From positions 1 through 21,052 of IMG/VR virus record IMGVR_UViG_3300025870_000094: DNA of 21,052 nucleotides. One strand, given 5' to 3'. The notes beneath the pieces are model-generated. The model was not told the origin of the DNA, searched no databases, and was given only the letters and a program-made list of their open reading frames with translations. This document shows, one piece after another, positions 13,369 through 19,638 of this stretch. Made by a program: the position numbers and the translations under genes. Source of the stretch: a virus. How positions within the stretch are numbered: position 1 is the first letter of the stretch; each line of letters begins with the position of its first letter.

Positions 13369-13732
13369 TTTTTAACTCTCCATCAAAATAAAACCCGCGA
13401 GTGTTTAAATAGTGCTGCTTCATCGTCAGGTAGTTATCGCCATCCAGCCAGCTTATATCTGTTAGCTGCATATCAATGGTCTTTGCCCTAATGCTGTCAG
13501 ACTTGCCCTGCTGTTTAGCCTGTGGCGACCCGCCCCTGTCCTGCGCTCTAGCAAGCCAAGAGTTCACAAAGCGTTTAATGCCTTTAATGGTCTTTCTTTT
13601 GGTAGGGTTAGCGTCGCACCATGACTCCATGGCTGCTAGTTCTTGGTGGACATTGATGGCAGGATACGTTCTCTGCCAAGCGATCACATCGGCTTCCTCT
13701 GGTTGCCAATCTTCTTTGGTATTTAATAACAT
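13361..13732 (-). CDS. Stand-alone replication-initiator C-terminal-like protein
   Basis: The product is 123 residues. The core IAWQRTYPAINVHQELAAME at about 18-37, followed by ANPTKRKTIKGIKRFVNSWL and ARAQDRGG, matches the module usually found at the C-terminus of phage replication proteins (RepO or DnaT-like replisome organisers). The usual N-terminal winged-helix DNA-binding part is absent. The remaining C-terminal tail (WLDGDNYLTMKQHYLNTRGF) may contact a helicase or loader. It begins 1 base after the nuclease gene's stop, so the two are coupled. No helicase or loader gene is visible in the window. Confidence 0.66.
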   Translation of the reverse strand: MLLNTKEDWQPEEADVIAWQRTYPAINVHQELAAMESWCDANPTKRKTIKGIKRFVNSWLARAQDRGGSPQAKQQGKSDSIRAKTIDMQLTDISWLDGDNYLTMKQHYLNTRGFYFDGELKNA

Positions 13733-13733
13733 T

Positions 13734-14243
13734 TCATTCCCCGAATGCTTGTTGGTATAAGTGAGTCTCTATCTTGCTAAAAAACGACTCCATTGGTTCA
13801 AGTTCATTGTATTTCTTTTTGCCGCCATCTTCTCGCTCAATTAGGCCATCAGAGTTTTGGCCTTTCCTTTTGATTTCGCAAGTATCCCAGTAATCAGATT
13901 TCCTGCACCACCCCATAAACTTAACATTAGCGGCCAGCTTTTCTCCCTTGGGTATAAGAACACTAGCAAAAACGTAAAAGTGGCAGGGGTAATCTTTCTG
14001 GTAGAGATTAACGTGAGTATCATAACTAGGCAAACACTGCACTGTCCTTTGCTTTGCTTTTAGGTCAACAGTAGCCCTCCCTATCTTAAAGTCAAAATGA
14101 TAGCTAGTCGCTGCGGTATAGTCATGCTCCAGAAGGCGATCATCTAAAGCATCTTTAAACAGCAATTCAGCTAGATTGCCAGCGTATTGACCAGAACCAT
14201 TGTCTAGCATGGTTTTGCTGTTAAATGCATTATTAGTCGCCAT
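13734..14243 (-). CDS. PD-(D/E)XK-like nuclease
   Basis: I use the ATG at 14243 (169 residues) behind AGAGG; a GTG at 14288 in an overlap with the upstream stop is the alternative. GQYAGNLAELLFKDALDD carries a likely helix Glu, followed by YHFDFKIGRATVDLKAKQRT. The D-x-x-x-G...VDLKAK pattern fits the metal-binding D and (D/E)xK of the restriction-endonuclease fold. Further Cys and Trp residues occur in MGWCRKSDYWDTCEI. Placed before the initiator-like gene, it may process DNA in recombination or replication. Fold assignment is by motif only. Confidence 0.6.
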   Translation of the reverse strand: MATNNAFNSKTMLDNGSGQYAGNLAELLFKDALDDRLLEHDYTAATSYHFDFKIGRATVDLKAKQRTVQCLPSYDTHVNLYQKDYPCHFYVFASVLIPKGEKLAANVKFMGWCRKSDYWDTCEIKRKGQNSDGLIEREDGGKKKYNELEPMESFFSKIETHLYQQAFGE

Positions 14244-14284
14244 GCTGATAGCCTCTTTATGGTGAGACTCAGAAGGAATAATTA

Positions 14285-14566
14285 TCACACCTCACCCCCA
14301 GACAGTTTATTTATAATATCCTGCATTGACTGAAAATCTATATCGCAATAACCGCCACCTATAGTCAACCTGACCCCTTGAGTTCCAAATATCTCACACT
14401 CAGACTCAAAGAGCATAAAGCCCTCATCGCCATCAGTGTAAACGCACCCTACCAGATCATCTTCTTCAAAAAACACATAGCCAAACTCAAAAGCCTGTGT
14501 CCAGTTAATAAAGCCCTCTTCACTCATACCAACTCGATGGCAAATATCTTTGTAATCAATGTTCAT
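14285..14566 (-). CDS. Acidic hypothetical protein, 93 residues
   Basis: The sequence starts MNIDYKDICHRVGMSEEGFI and is rich in acidic and aromatic residues (FEFGYVFFEEDDLVGCVYTD). AGGAG lies 6 bases before the ATG. Strong acidity could mimic DNA or reflect a protein-binding inhibitor, but no family is recognised. Its TGA falls in the GTGA of an alternative nuclease start. An AT-rich stretch lies just upstream. Confidence 0.6.
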   Translation of the reverse strand: MNIDYKDICHRVGMSEEGFINWTQAFEFGYVFFEEDDLVGCVYTDGDEGFMLFESECEIFGTQGVRLTIGGGYCDIDFQSMQDIINKLSGGEV

Positions 14567-14610
14567 TTTGTTCTCCTATGTCTCGGCAAGCCTCGCCTTG
14601 TATATTAATA

Positions 14611-14634
14611 AATTATTTTTTTAATTACTTTTTT
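14611..14634. repeat. Tandem 12-bp AT-rich repeat, possible DNA-unwinding element
   Basis: AATTATTTTTTT is followed directly by AATTACTTTTTT, 11 of 12 bases identical, within about 40 bp that is almost wholly A/T. It lies upstream of the nuclease and initiator-like genes. An origin or an UP-type promoter element are both possible. The gene-poor stretch 14567-14913 otherwise holds only a weak 31-codon frame. Confidence 0.3.
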
Positions 14635-14706
14635 AAGGATGATCCAACCCTTTACACTTAACAAAGCATAATTTACAAATCTAAGGGCTTAAAGCAACTT
14701 AGTGAC

Positions 14707-14802
14707 TTAATCGTATCCGTATTTAGAATCAGTAGCAGTTCCGTTGCCCTTGCGCCTAGACGCATTAATCGTTATTTCTTGCTCGGCAGTCAAACCAATC
14801 AA
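14707..14802 (-). CDS. Possible 31-residue gene or gene remnant
   Basis: From a TTG at 14802 to TAA at 14707 the frame reads LIGLTAEQEITINASRRKGN and continues GTATDSKYGYD. The composition looks protein-like and unlike random AT-rich spacer. However, there is no ribosome site, and a stop (TAG) lies a few codons upstream. It may be the tail of a decayed gene, or a tiny gene using a TTG or a frameshifted start. Confidence 0.3.
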   Translation of the reverse strand: MIGLTAEQEITINASRRKGNGTATDSKYGYD

Positions 14803-14913
14803 GAGGTGCTAATAGAGGGGTCACTCTCGTTCATGGGTTACAAATTCCCAATCCACACACCCGAATACTTTTTGAACCTTAATCTATCCAACCTACAAAG
14901 TAAACCTATTTGC

Positions 14914-15123
14914 CTACTTATAACCAAATGCTATAAAAGCATCAATCGTTATGCCCAAAGCAGAGCATAGCAACTGGATGGTGTGCAGCTTTAGGTTGCT
15001 GCTTTTGCGCCATCTTAATACCTGCTGTGGCGATGTGTTAGCTAGTTTTGCAAGCTGGCGGCTGTTTACGCCCTTGCCTTTCTGTGCAGCGATTAAGCAT
15101 TTGCCTGTGTCGATCAATTCCAT
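14914..15123 (-). CDS. XRE/Cro-type helix-turn-helix regulator
   Basis: The protein has 69 residues from ATG 15123 (GTG 15126 is a near-equal alternative; AAGG lies 6 to 9 bases upstream). It contains VNSRQLAKLANTSPQQVLRW, a clean helix-turn-helix, followed by LKLHTIQLLCSALGITIDAF, the fourth and fifth helices of the lambda-repressor-like fold. There is no C-terminal cleavage domain, so it resembles Cro or a compact repressor rather than CI. It stands inside the early operon, downstream of a plus-strand transcription candidate. It may control the early promoter at 17068-17096. Confidence 0.85.
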   Translation of the reverse strand: MELIDTGKCLIAAQKGKGVNSRQLAKLANTSPQQVLRWRKSSNLKLHTIQLLCSALGITIDAFIAFGYK

Positions 15124-15137
15124 CACTCAAAACCTTA

Positions 15138-15146
15138 TGTTATATT
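15138..15146 (+). promoter_or_regulatory. Candidate plus-strand extended -10 promoter (TGTTATATT)
   Basis: TGTTATATT is an extended -10 (TG-n-TATATT). The -35 region 17 bases upstream is poor (TTCCAT). It points away from the regulator gene and toward a plus-strand terminator 40 bases downstream. It is the only plausible plus-strand promoter I found. Confidence 0.42.
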
Positions 15147-15152
15147 AATTGG

Positions 15153-15222
15153 GCGGGTTCCCCCGACTCGCAACCTCCTATGGTTTGCCCCCGAAAGCAG
15201 CGATGCTCTAGGGGGCTTTTTT
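15153..15222 (+). ncRNA. Candidate 70-nt plus-strand small RNA with anti-SD segment
   Basis: Between a plus-strand extended -10 box and a plus-strand terminator lies a short region with no credible gene. Its expected transcript would start near 15153, form a small hairpin (CGGG/CCCG), expose CAACCTCCTATGG, and end in the terminator hairpin. ACCTCCT matches the anti-Shine-Dalgarno sequence and is complementary to TAGGAGGT, the ribosome site of the ERF gene. It could act on early mRNAs by pairing, or simply be an antisense spacer. Expression is unproven. Confidence 0.4.
15187..15222 (+). terminator. Plus-strand rho-independent terminator
   Basis: GCCCCC (15187-15192) pairs with GGGGGC (15211-15216), an inner AGC/GCT adds stability, and six T follow on the plus strand. 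On the minus strand the stem is followed by AAACC, so it does not terminate the minus-strand operon. It therefore implies a plus-strand transcript. Confidence 0.78.
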
Positions 15223-15225
15223 ACC

Positions 15226-15525
15226 TTAAAAGGGTATATCTTCGTCCATTTCCTCAACGCTTACCCCGCCAAGATTCTGAGGCGGCTTTTCAGTTTGCCC
15301 ATCAGTAAAGAAAACCTTTACGTTGCCAAGGATAGGTGTTTGCACCTGAGCCTCGCGCTCTTCCTTGGTGGTTGACTGAGAAATAAAGCCATTGTTCTCA
15401 TACTGGTCTTGCTGCTCGGTATCCACAAAGGTCGTTAGGTCAAGATAAGTACCCTTCGTGCCTTTATACAGGCGGCTTTTGTCGATCTTTGTAACGTCGA
15501 TTCGTACAGATAATCCTACTTTCAT
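15226..15525 (-). CDS. Single-stranded DNA-binding-like protein
   Basis: This 99-residue protein begins MKVGLSVRIDVTKIDKSRLY, continues with strand-rich sequence (GTKGTYLDLTTFV) as in an OB fold, and ends in an acidic tail VEEMDEDIPF. The DIPF end copies the C-terminal tip of bacterial SSB, which recruits repair proteins. It lies directly after the exonuclease gene (ATGA overlap), completing an exonuclease-annealing-SSB set. Sequence similarity to classical SSB is otherwise low, and the protein is small, so the call is by tail, fold impression and context. Confidence 0.68.
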   Translation of the reverse strand: MKVGLSVRIDVTKIDKSRLYKGTKGTYLDLTTFVDTEQQDQYENNGFISQSTTKEEREAQVQTPILGNVKVFFTDGQTEKPPQNLGGVSVEEMDEDIPF

Positions 15526-16130
15526 TTTAACTTCTCCACTTGGTTTAGTATTTCAGCCACAGCCTTTTCGACTTCGATGGCTAGTTTTGCGATATATTCG
15601 TCATCGCGTCCAACCCTCACTAGAACGTGAGGCATTTCTGGGTGGTAGGCAAAGAAGTCCCACCAATCTCTTTTGGTAATCCACATACAACCTTGGATTT
15701 GTTGCCAGTATTTTTTAACGCCCACCTGCGGTTCTCTAAGATAGCTAACCATCGTTTTAGGGGCTGGGCATTTTATCTCCAAGCCTCCCAGACTTTCGCC
15801 CTCTAAAATCAACCCATCAGGCGAACAGCCAAACTCAAAGCTAGTGTCAAGAATAAAGCCAGTCTCGATAACATCATTGCCAGAGATAAACTCGTATGCC
15901 TCCCTAGCTTCTGGCTCTAACGCTGTGCCGCGCTCCATCCATTCGGTAACATGAAACGGCTCAGATTGCCCTGTAAGGCGTTCTGCGATTAATTCATTGA
16001 CATACCCATCAGCAGAACTAGATGGCTTCCCAGTAAGCGTAATCAGCTTAGAAAACATACTAGCGGAAGGCTTGCCCAGTCGTGCAGCAAGCCATTCGGG
16101 TGAACCCTGCTCATGGTCTAAGATAATCAC
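15522..16130 (-). CDS. YqaJ/lambda-exonuclease-type 5'-3' exonuclease
   Basis: The product is 202 residues, starting at a GTG in a GTGA overlap with the ERF stop. EQGSPEWLAARLGKPSASMF at the N-terminus is the usual R-lead motif of YqaJ-type recombinases. GTALEPEAREAYE supplies a catalytic helix Glu, followed by FGCSPDGLIL (D105) and GGLEIKCP (E118, K120), the E-D-ExK metal set. WQQIQGCMWITKR follows. It degrades one strand of double-stranded DNA to leave 3' tails for ERF. Such enzymes form rings. Length agrees with lambda exonuclease (226 residues). Confidence 0.93.
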   Translation of the reverse strand: MIILDHEQGSPEWLAARLGKPSASMFSKLITLTGKPSSSADGYVNELIAERLTGQSEPFHVTEWMERGTALEPEAREAYEFISGNDVIETGFILDTSFEFGCSPDGLILEGESLGGLEIKCPAPKTMVSYLREPQVGVKKYWQQIQGCMWITKRDWWDFFAYHPEMPHVLVRVGRDDEYIAKLAIEVEKAVAEILNQVEKLK

Positions 16131-16690
16131 TTCTTAGCCTCTAGTGCGGCAACCGCGCGATCAAAGTGCATCGCTAGTATCTGGTCAACAGAACGCACCT
16201 TCATCCACTTGCAGAATTTATCAACGTCAGCACCAGTCTCATCAAGTAATTTCTTGATGGCGATGATCTGGTCATCAGAGATAATCTTCTTATCATCACC
16301 GCGTAGCATTGCTGATTCGGCATCATCATCTGCCGTAGGGATTCCCGCGATAGAAGATAAAGATACACGACGCGCATACGTCAGGGAGCTTGAAGCCGCC
16401 TGTGGGTCACGCTTAACCACTGGCAAAGTAAATTGACCTTCTAGCCATTGCCCAGAAACGTGCATTAGCCTTGTGCAAACTCCCATTCCATTTTCATCGG
16501 TGACTGGAAACTGGGTATAGCTTAGGCCGTTATCAGCAAAGGGCTGCTTGATGGCCTTAATAACTGACGTTAGGTCAGCATAGCTAGATTTAAAGAAAGG
16601 GTTGGCACTGTCTTTAACAGCACCCCCCATTTGACCCTGCGCGTTACATAGTGCGCTGGCTAACTCATTGATTGACTCACTTGATTTCAT
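16127..16690 (-). CDS. erf: ERF-family single-strand annealing protein
   Basis: This 187-residue protein shows the ERF core: GAVKDSANPFFKSSYADLTS at about 23-42, then ADNGLSYTQFPV, QAASSSLTYARRVSLSSIAG and IPTADDDAE. These are the signature strands and helices of ERF. It anneals the single-stranded ends made by the exonuclease. AGGAGG lies 6 bases before the ATG, one of the strongest ribosome sites in the window, and the start overlaps the upstream 51-residue gene. The C-terminal part (about 135-187, including DKFCKWMKVRSVDQI) is helical and variable in the family. Confidence 0.93.
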   Translation of the reverse strand: MKSSESINELASALCNAQGQMGGAVKDSANPFFKSSYADLTSVIKAIKQPFADNGLSYTQFPVTDENGMGVCTRLMHVSGQWLEGQFTLPVVKRDPQAASSSLTYARRVSLSSIAGIPTADDDAESAMLRGDDKKIISDDQIIAIKKLLDETGADVDKFCKWMKVRSVDQILAMHFDRAVAALEAKK

Positions 16691-16832
16691 TGCGACCTCC
16701 TACAGTCATTTCTTTGGCGTACTGCTCACCATACCCAACATAGTAAGCGTCTGATTGCCCGTCTAGGGCTTGATAACCTAAAACGCAGTCGTACTCACCG
16801 CGCTCCAGATCGTTTAGATCGTTGATTCCCAT
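16677..16832 (-). CDS. Hypothetical protein, 51 residues
   Basis: AGGAGG lies 5 bases before an ATG at 16832. The protein reads MGINDLNDLERGEYDCVLGY and continues QALDGQSDAYYVGYGEQYAK to a basic end. It is rich in Tyr, Gly and Asp and has no recognised domain. Its end overlaps the start of ERF by 14 bases, so the two are translationally linked. The strong ribosome site and coding-like composition support it as real. Confidence 0.66.
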   Translation of the reverse strand: MGINDLNDLERGEYDCVLGYQALDGQSDAYYVGYGEQYAKEMTVGGRNEIK

Positions 16833-16874
16833 GTTGCCTCCTACAGCAAATGCCCCCTTGCGGAGGCGGTTAAT

Positions 16875-17036
16875 TTACGCTATCGGTAGCCCCTTTACGT
16901 TTTCCTTTTTGCAGAAAAACTCAATGCCACCACAGCGCAGTATGTAACCATCTTTCTCAAGCACTATCTTGATGATCTTTGCTTTGAGCCACATCGACCC
17001 GCCTTTAGCTTTAAATCGCACATTTTTATTAATCAT
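16875..17036 (-). CDS. First gene of the early operon, 53-residue basic protein
   Basis: The ATG at 17036 stands about 30 bases after the expected transcription start and has AAGG in front of it. The protein starts MINKNVRFKAKGGSMWLKAK and continues IIKIVLEKDGYILRCGGIEF, then KKENV. It is basic and looks like a small beta barrel (SH3- or KOW-like: strands around a G-rich turn), but this is only an impression. It is the first product made from the early promoter. A GC-rich hairpin with a GCAA loop lies just after its stop (16852-16867). Confidence 0.6.
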   Translation of the reverse strand: MINKNVRFKAKGGSMWLKAKIIKIVLEKDGYILRCGGIEFFCKKENVKGLPIA

Positions 17037-17067
17037 TTTATTACCTTGTTTTATTGAATGAAGTTAC

Positions 17068-17096
17068 ATATTAGTCGATCTAAACCATATTGTCAA
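17068..17096 (-). promoter_or_regulatory. Strong early promoter (TTGACA - 17 bp - TAATAT)
   Basis: Minus strand TTGACA (17091-17096) is a perfect -35. After 17 bases comes TAATAT (17068-17073), which agrees with the -10 consensus at 4 of 6 positions. It directly follows the terminator of the lysis operon and precedes the first early gene by about 30 bases. An inverted repeat TTAG-n5-CTAA (17071-17083) overlaps the -10 edge and could be an operator. Confidence 0.83.
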
Positions 17097-17117
17097 CACT
17101 TTTGTTTATTAATAGGC

Positions 17118-17144
17118 AAAAAAAAGCCCCGCACTTAGCAGGGC
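17118..17144 (-). terminator. Strong terminator ending the lysis/tail-fibre operon
   Basis: Minus strand GCCCTGC-TAAGT-GCGGGGC gives a 7-bp stem (one T-G pair) followed by eight T. It lies 17 bp after the endolysin stop and 22 bp before the early -35 box, insulating late from early transcription. Confidence 0.85.
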
Positions 17145-17160
17145 ATGTTCTATGTGGAAC

Positions 17161-17559
17161 CTAGTATGACCAGATAGCAGGGCAGGGAAACCCATCATCC
17201 TCAGTACAGGCATCTAGGTGGATAAATCTGCCGCCACCCTTCTGCTGTATGCCGATTCGCTTAATACCATGCTTCTGAGCCACTCTAATGATCTCTAACG
17301 CCTTTTGTCCGTTGGCTAGTATATCGACCGCCTTGCCAGTTGTATGCGCTCCTAGCACCTCTTTACGCACTTCTATGGGATGCTGTGGGCTTCTGTAGGC
17401 AGATGACAGGGCAAAGCTAAAGCCGCACTCGTGTCGGATAGCATTTAGGGTAGCTAGAAACCCCAGATCAAACCCATGCTCACCAGTATGCTTGCAAGCC
17501 AGTTCCTTGGGTTTAAAGTAATTAGGTTTGTCATCTTTCTTTTTGGTTGCTTTAGCCAT
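17161..17559 (-). CDS. M15-family peptidase endolysin
   Basis: The product is 132 residues. After a basic start (MAKATKKKDDKPNYF) the catalytic domain shows SSAYRSPQHPIEV, GAHTTGKAVDI (H72, D79) and RFIHLD (H114, D116). This is the zinc-binding H-x6-D...HxD set of the M15_3 (D-Ala-D-Ala carboxypeptidase-like) family, which cuts the peptide cross-links of the cell wall. No signal peptide is seen, so release depends on the holin next door. Its start shares a base with the holin stop (TAATG). Length equals typical single-domain M15 endolysins. Confidence 0.9.
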   Translation of the reverse strand: MAKATKKKDDKPNYFKPKELACKHTGEHGFDLGFLATLNAIRHECGFSFALSSAYRSPQHPIEVRKEVLGAHTTGKAVDILANGQKALEIIRVAQKHGIKRIGIQQKGGGRFIHLDACTEDDGFPCPAIWSY

Positions 17560-17963
17560 TATTTGTCCCTCTGTACGCCTTTAACCTTTTCCACCGATCT
17601 CATCGCTCCAAGTCCGAGCATACCCATCAGAACAGGCATCATCTCGCCAGTAGGGATTAAGGGGACACTGACATCAGAGCCGACCAGTTCTAAAATCATA
17701 TTGGTGATTGGAATGGTGATAAAGTTACCCGCCATGCCCAGTACGCAGACCCAGCCGATTGCTGGCCTCCACCCTGCGACGAATAAACTCTTGTGGGCAG
17801 CTTCTGCCTTGTTGACCTCTAGCTGCCCCATAACACTTTCATGCGCCTGTTTTTCTGCCATTGTCGCAATTTCATGCGCCAAAGCATTCTTTTGATCTTT
17901 ATCCTCGATAAACTTATCTAAAAGACCAGATATAGGCTGTGCCAGAGTTGCGAGTAAACTCAT
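17559..17963 (-). CDS. Holin, 3TM-type
   Basis: This 134-residue protein has an amphipathic N-terminus (MSLLATLAQPISGLLDKFIE) and a charged helix to about residue 58. Membrane segments follow: FVAGWRPAIGWVCVLGMAGN, ITIPITNMILELV and MMPVLMGMLGLGAM. The sequence AGWRPAIGWVC and the ending GLGAMRSVEKVKG are characteristic of the 3TM holin family. It forms inner-membrane holes at a set time and lets the endolysin out. The ATGA overlap with the upstream XhlA-like gene and the overlap with the endolysin show one lysis cassette. Confidence 0.9.
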   Translation of the reverse strand: MSLLATLAQPISGLLDKFIEDKDQKNALAHEIATMAEKQAHESVMGQLEVNKAEAAHKSLFVAGWRPAIGWVCVLGMAGNFITIPITNMILELVGSDVSVPLIPTGEMMPVLMGMLGLGAMRSVEKVKGVQRDK

Positions 17964-18145
17964 AAGATACCTTTCTCAATTAAGAATAAACCGATTATCA
18001 GGGGGTAAATACCCCACAGCATTAGTTCGCTTTTCCTGAATCTCTCAGAGCCATCATCAAGACGTTTCTCGATGTTCTGGTATCTGATAGCGCATTCCTT
18101 CTCGTGTCCTTCTAAGCGGATCAATGCTTCTTTAACAGTTGCCAT
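17960..18145 (-). CDS. XhlA-like membrane protein, lysis accessory
   Basis: The product has 61 residues: a charged coiled-coil-like N-terminal part (MATVKEALIRLEGHEKECAI, then NIEKRLDDGSERFRKSE) and a C-terminal membrane helix (LWGIYPLIIGLFLIEKG). This is the plan of haemolysin XhlA-like proteins that assist holins in phages. It lies immediately before the holin. Its start shares a base with the preceding stop (TAATG). A role as antiholin or i-spanin-like partner cannot be excluded, although no lipobox is present. Confidence 0.68.
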   Translation of the reverse strand: MATVKEALIRLEGHEKECAIRYQNIEKRLDDGSERFRKSELMLWGIYPLIIGLFLIEKGIL

Positions 18146-18858
18146 TATGAATCCTTGACTAATATTGCTTCGATAAAGATTGAGACTTCGTTTTCGGAGC
18201 TGCTGCTTTTTGCCTCAAAATGAAAATCTGATTTCTCTGTGATCTTAAACGGCACTTGGCGATCAAAGCTGACCTGCGATGTGGCGAATGTCGCTTCTGC
18301 AACTCTCAATGTTCTCCCAGTGCTAGTTTTAACTACGTTTCTAAACGTCAGGTATTTGTTGCCGTTATTTGTGCCAGATGTAACATCAATTCTAAACAGG
18401 TAGATCGAGTGACCTGCGGGGACAGTGTAAACGCTGCTCTGAGTAGTGCCAATCGTTGCACCGATAAAAGCGTATTTAGTCCCGCCATTTGAGATAGATA
18501 TATCGCCAACATTCGAGCCAGCTAGAATAATTGCAGAGTTAATCCGCAGGAAAGACGCAGTAGTTTGAACAGCCGATGTTCCTGTCAGGGTGACAGTCTC
18601 GCTGATCTCAACATAATTTGAATCAAGGCCATTGATCTTAACATCCATCGTATCTGACCCAGATGTTGACACGACATCCATAACAACAGCAGAGGAAGGG
18701 TAGACATAGTTGCCGCCATCATCCCAGAGAGTTTCAAAGGCAGTGCCGACAGTGCGGTTGAAGCCAAATATATTTAATGCTCTAGAATCCCAAATATTGC
18801 CTTTTGCCACATCGTGCAAAAAGTTTGGGGTTGGCATATCTTCATCAAATTGGTACAT
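18145..18858 (-). CDS. Virion appendage/structural protein, marine-phage type
   Basis: This 237-residue protein begins MYQFDEDMPTPNFLHDVAKG and contains FGFNRTVGTAFETLWDDGGN, then VEISETVTLTGTSAVQTTAS, FLRINSAI and YTVPAGHSIYLFRID. Almost the whole chain is Ser/Thr/Gly-rich beta structure. I recognise the pattern (GLD..Y.E..ETV.L.G.. and YTVPAG...YL) from proteins of marine podo- and siphoviruses annotated as structural. It probably forms a jelly-roll-like appendage or capsid decoration. It precedes the lysis cassette and follows the fibre region. Confidence 0.68.
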   Translation of the reverse strand: MYQFDEDMPTPNFLHDVAKGNIWDSRALNIFGFNRTVGTAFETLWDDGGNYVYPSSAVVMDVVSTSGSDTMDVKINGLDSNYVEISETVTLTGTSAVQTTASFLRINSAIILAGSNVGDISISNGGTKYAFIGATIGTTQSSVYTVPAGHSIYLFRIDVTSGTNNGNKYLTFRNVVKTSTGRTLRVAEATFATSQVSFDRQVPFKITEKSDFHFEAKSSSSENEVSIFIEAILVKDS

Positions 18859-18859
18859 C

Positions 18860-19330
18860 TTACTGCCTCAAAATAAAACTAATCACCATGTAGATAGCAT
18901 AGCCTAAAACTGCTATCCCAGTGATCTGGATACTATTCCAAAATAACGCCTTGCGCTTTCGTTCTTGCAGGTAGATCGTTTTCTCTCTCTGGGCAGCAAT
19001 AGACCTGCGGAGATCAACAAGTTCCTGATAGCCATCCTTGCCATACTGATACATCAACAGTTCCCTCAATTCGCGTTCCATCTGCTGAGTACGCTTGGTT
19101 CTCGCGTATGTCTCCATCGCCTCTTCATTGACAGACTTGGCAGCAATGATCTTCTTAAACAGGGGAGGGTTATCAGCCCGTCGCCTATGCTCTGACAGGT
19201 CAGACACAGCACCATAGAATCGCCCAATCTGTGACAGGGTATCCTCTACTTCTTTGCCAGCAGCAACCATACGCTTGATAGTACCAAACGCATTGACGGC
19301 TACCGACATTGCTGTGATCGGGTCGATCAT
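18860..19330 (-). CDS. Conserved phage protein with C-terminal membrane helix
   Basis: The product is 156 residues from the ATG at 19330, which shares a base with the upstream stop (TAATG); a TTG at 19336 is less likely. It begins MIDPITAMSVAVNAFGTIKR, is followed by long charged helices (EELVDLRRS-type heptads, about 40-125), and ends in a membrane segment (ITGIAVLGYAIYMVISFIL). I have seen this layout (MDPITA..A..AF..IK..V..G.E) in marine phages, with no known function. A structural or lysis-related role is likely from position. Confidence 0.66.
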   Translation of the reverse strand: MIDPITAMSVAVNAFGTIKRMVAAGKEVEDTLSQIGRFYGAVSDLSEHRRRADNPPLFKKIIAAKSVNEEAMETYARTKRTQQMERELRELLMYQYGKDGYQELVDLRRSIAAQREKTIYLQERKRKALFWNSIQITGIAVLGYAIYMVISFILRQ

Positions 19331-19635
19331 TACCAAGGCACTCCAGCAGTAATCGCTGGTGCTTTGCTGTCTGCAATCTGTGCTGCAATGCTTGCCTCTA
19401 CAGCGTCAGCATCAACGTCAGCCTTTACCCACTCGATAACCTGAGCCTCTGTGATGTCAGCGTAGGCTGTGTAGCCGTCAGCATCTGCGTCAGGGGTAAA
19501 GCCACAAGTGCCATAGCTGCTGCCTGAGTGTGTGTCTTCGCCTACTACTTCGCTGTCTGATGCTCGCCAGTGTGCAACAACTACGCCATCGTCAGTGTTG
19601 CGTTCTAGTGTTGAGATTGTCCAAGTTACTGCCAT
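19330..19635 (-). CDS. Small conserved marine-phage protein (DUF7936-like)
   Basis: The product is 101 residues and acidic. It starts MAVTWTISTLERNTDDGVVV, then has AHWRASDSEVVG, THSGSSYGTCGF, ITEAQVIEWVKADVDADAVE and an ending SKAPAITAGVPW. The W.I..LE....V..-HWR.SD and the Y.d.TEA..I.W.K patterns recur in many marine phages beside tail-fibre genes. It is perhaps a fibre-associated or receptor-region accessory. AGAGG lies before the ATG. Its function is not known. Confidence 0.7.
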   Translation of the reverse strand: MAVTWTISTLERNTDDGVVVAHWRASDSEVVGEDTHSGSSYGTCGFTPDADADGYTAYADITEAQVIEWVKADVDADAVEASIAAQIADSKAPAITAGVPW

Positions 19636-19638
19636 GAT

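Noticed and set aside
15048-15308. Plus-strand frame of 86 codons across the small-RNA candidate
   Set aside because: It runs through the terminator stem, overlaps the SSB-like and regulator genes, and has no ribosome site.
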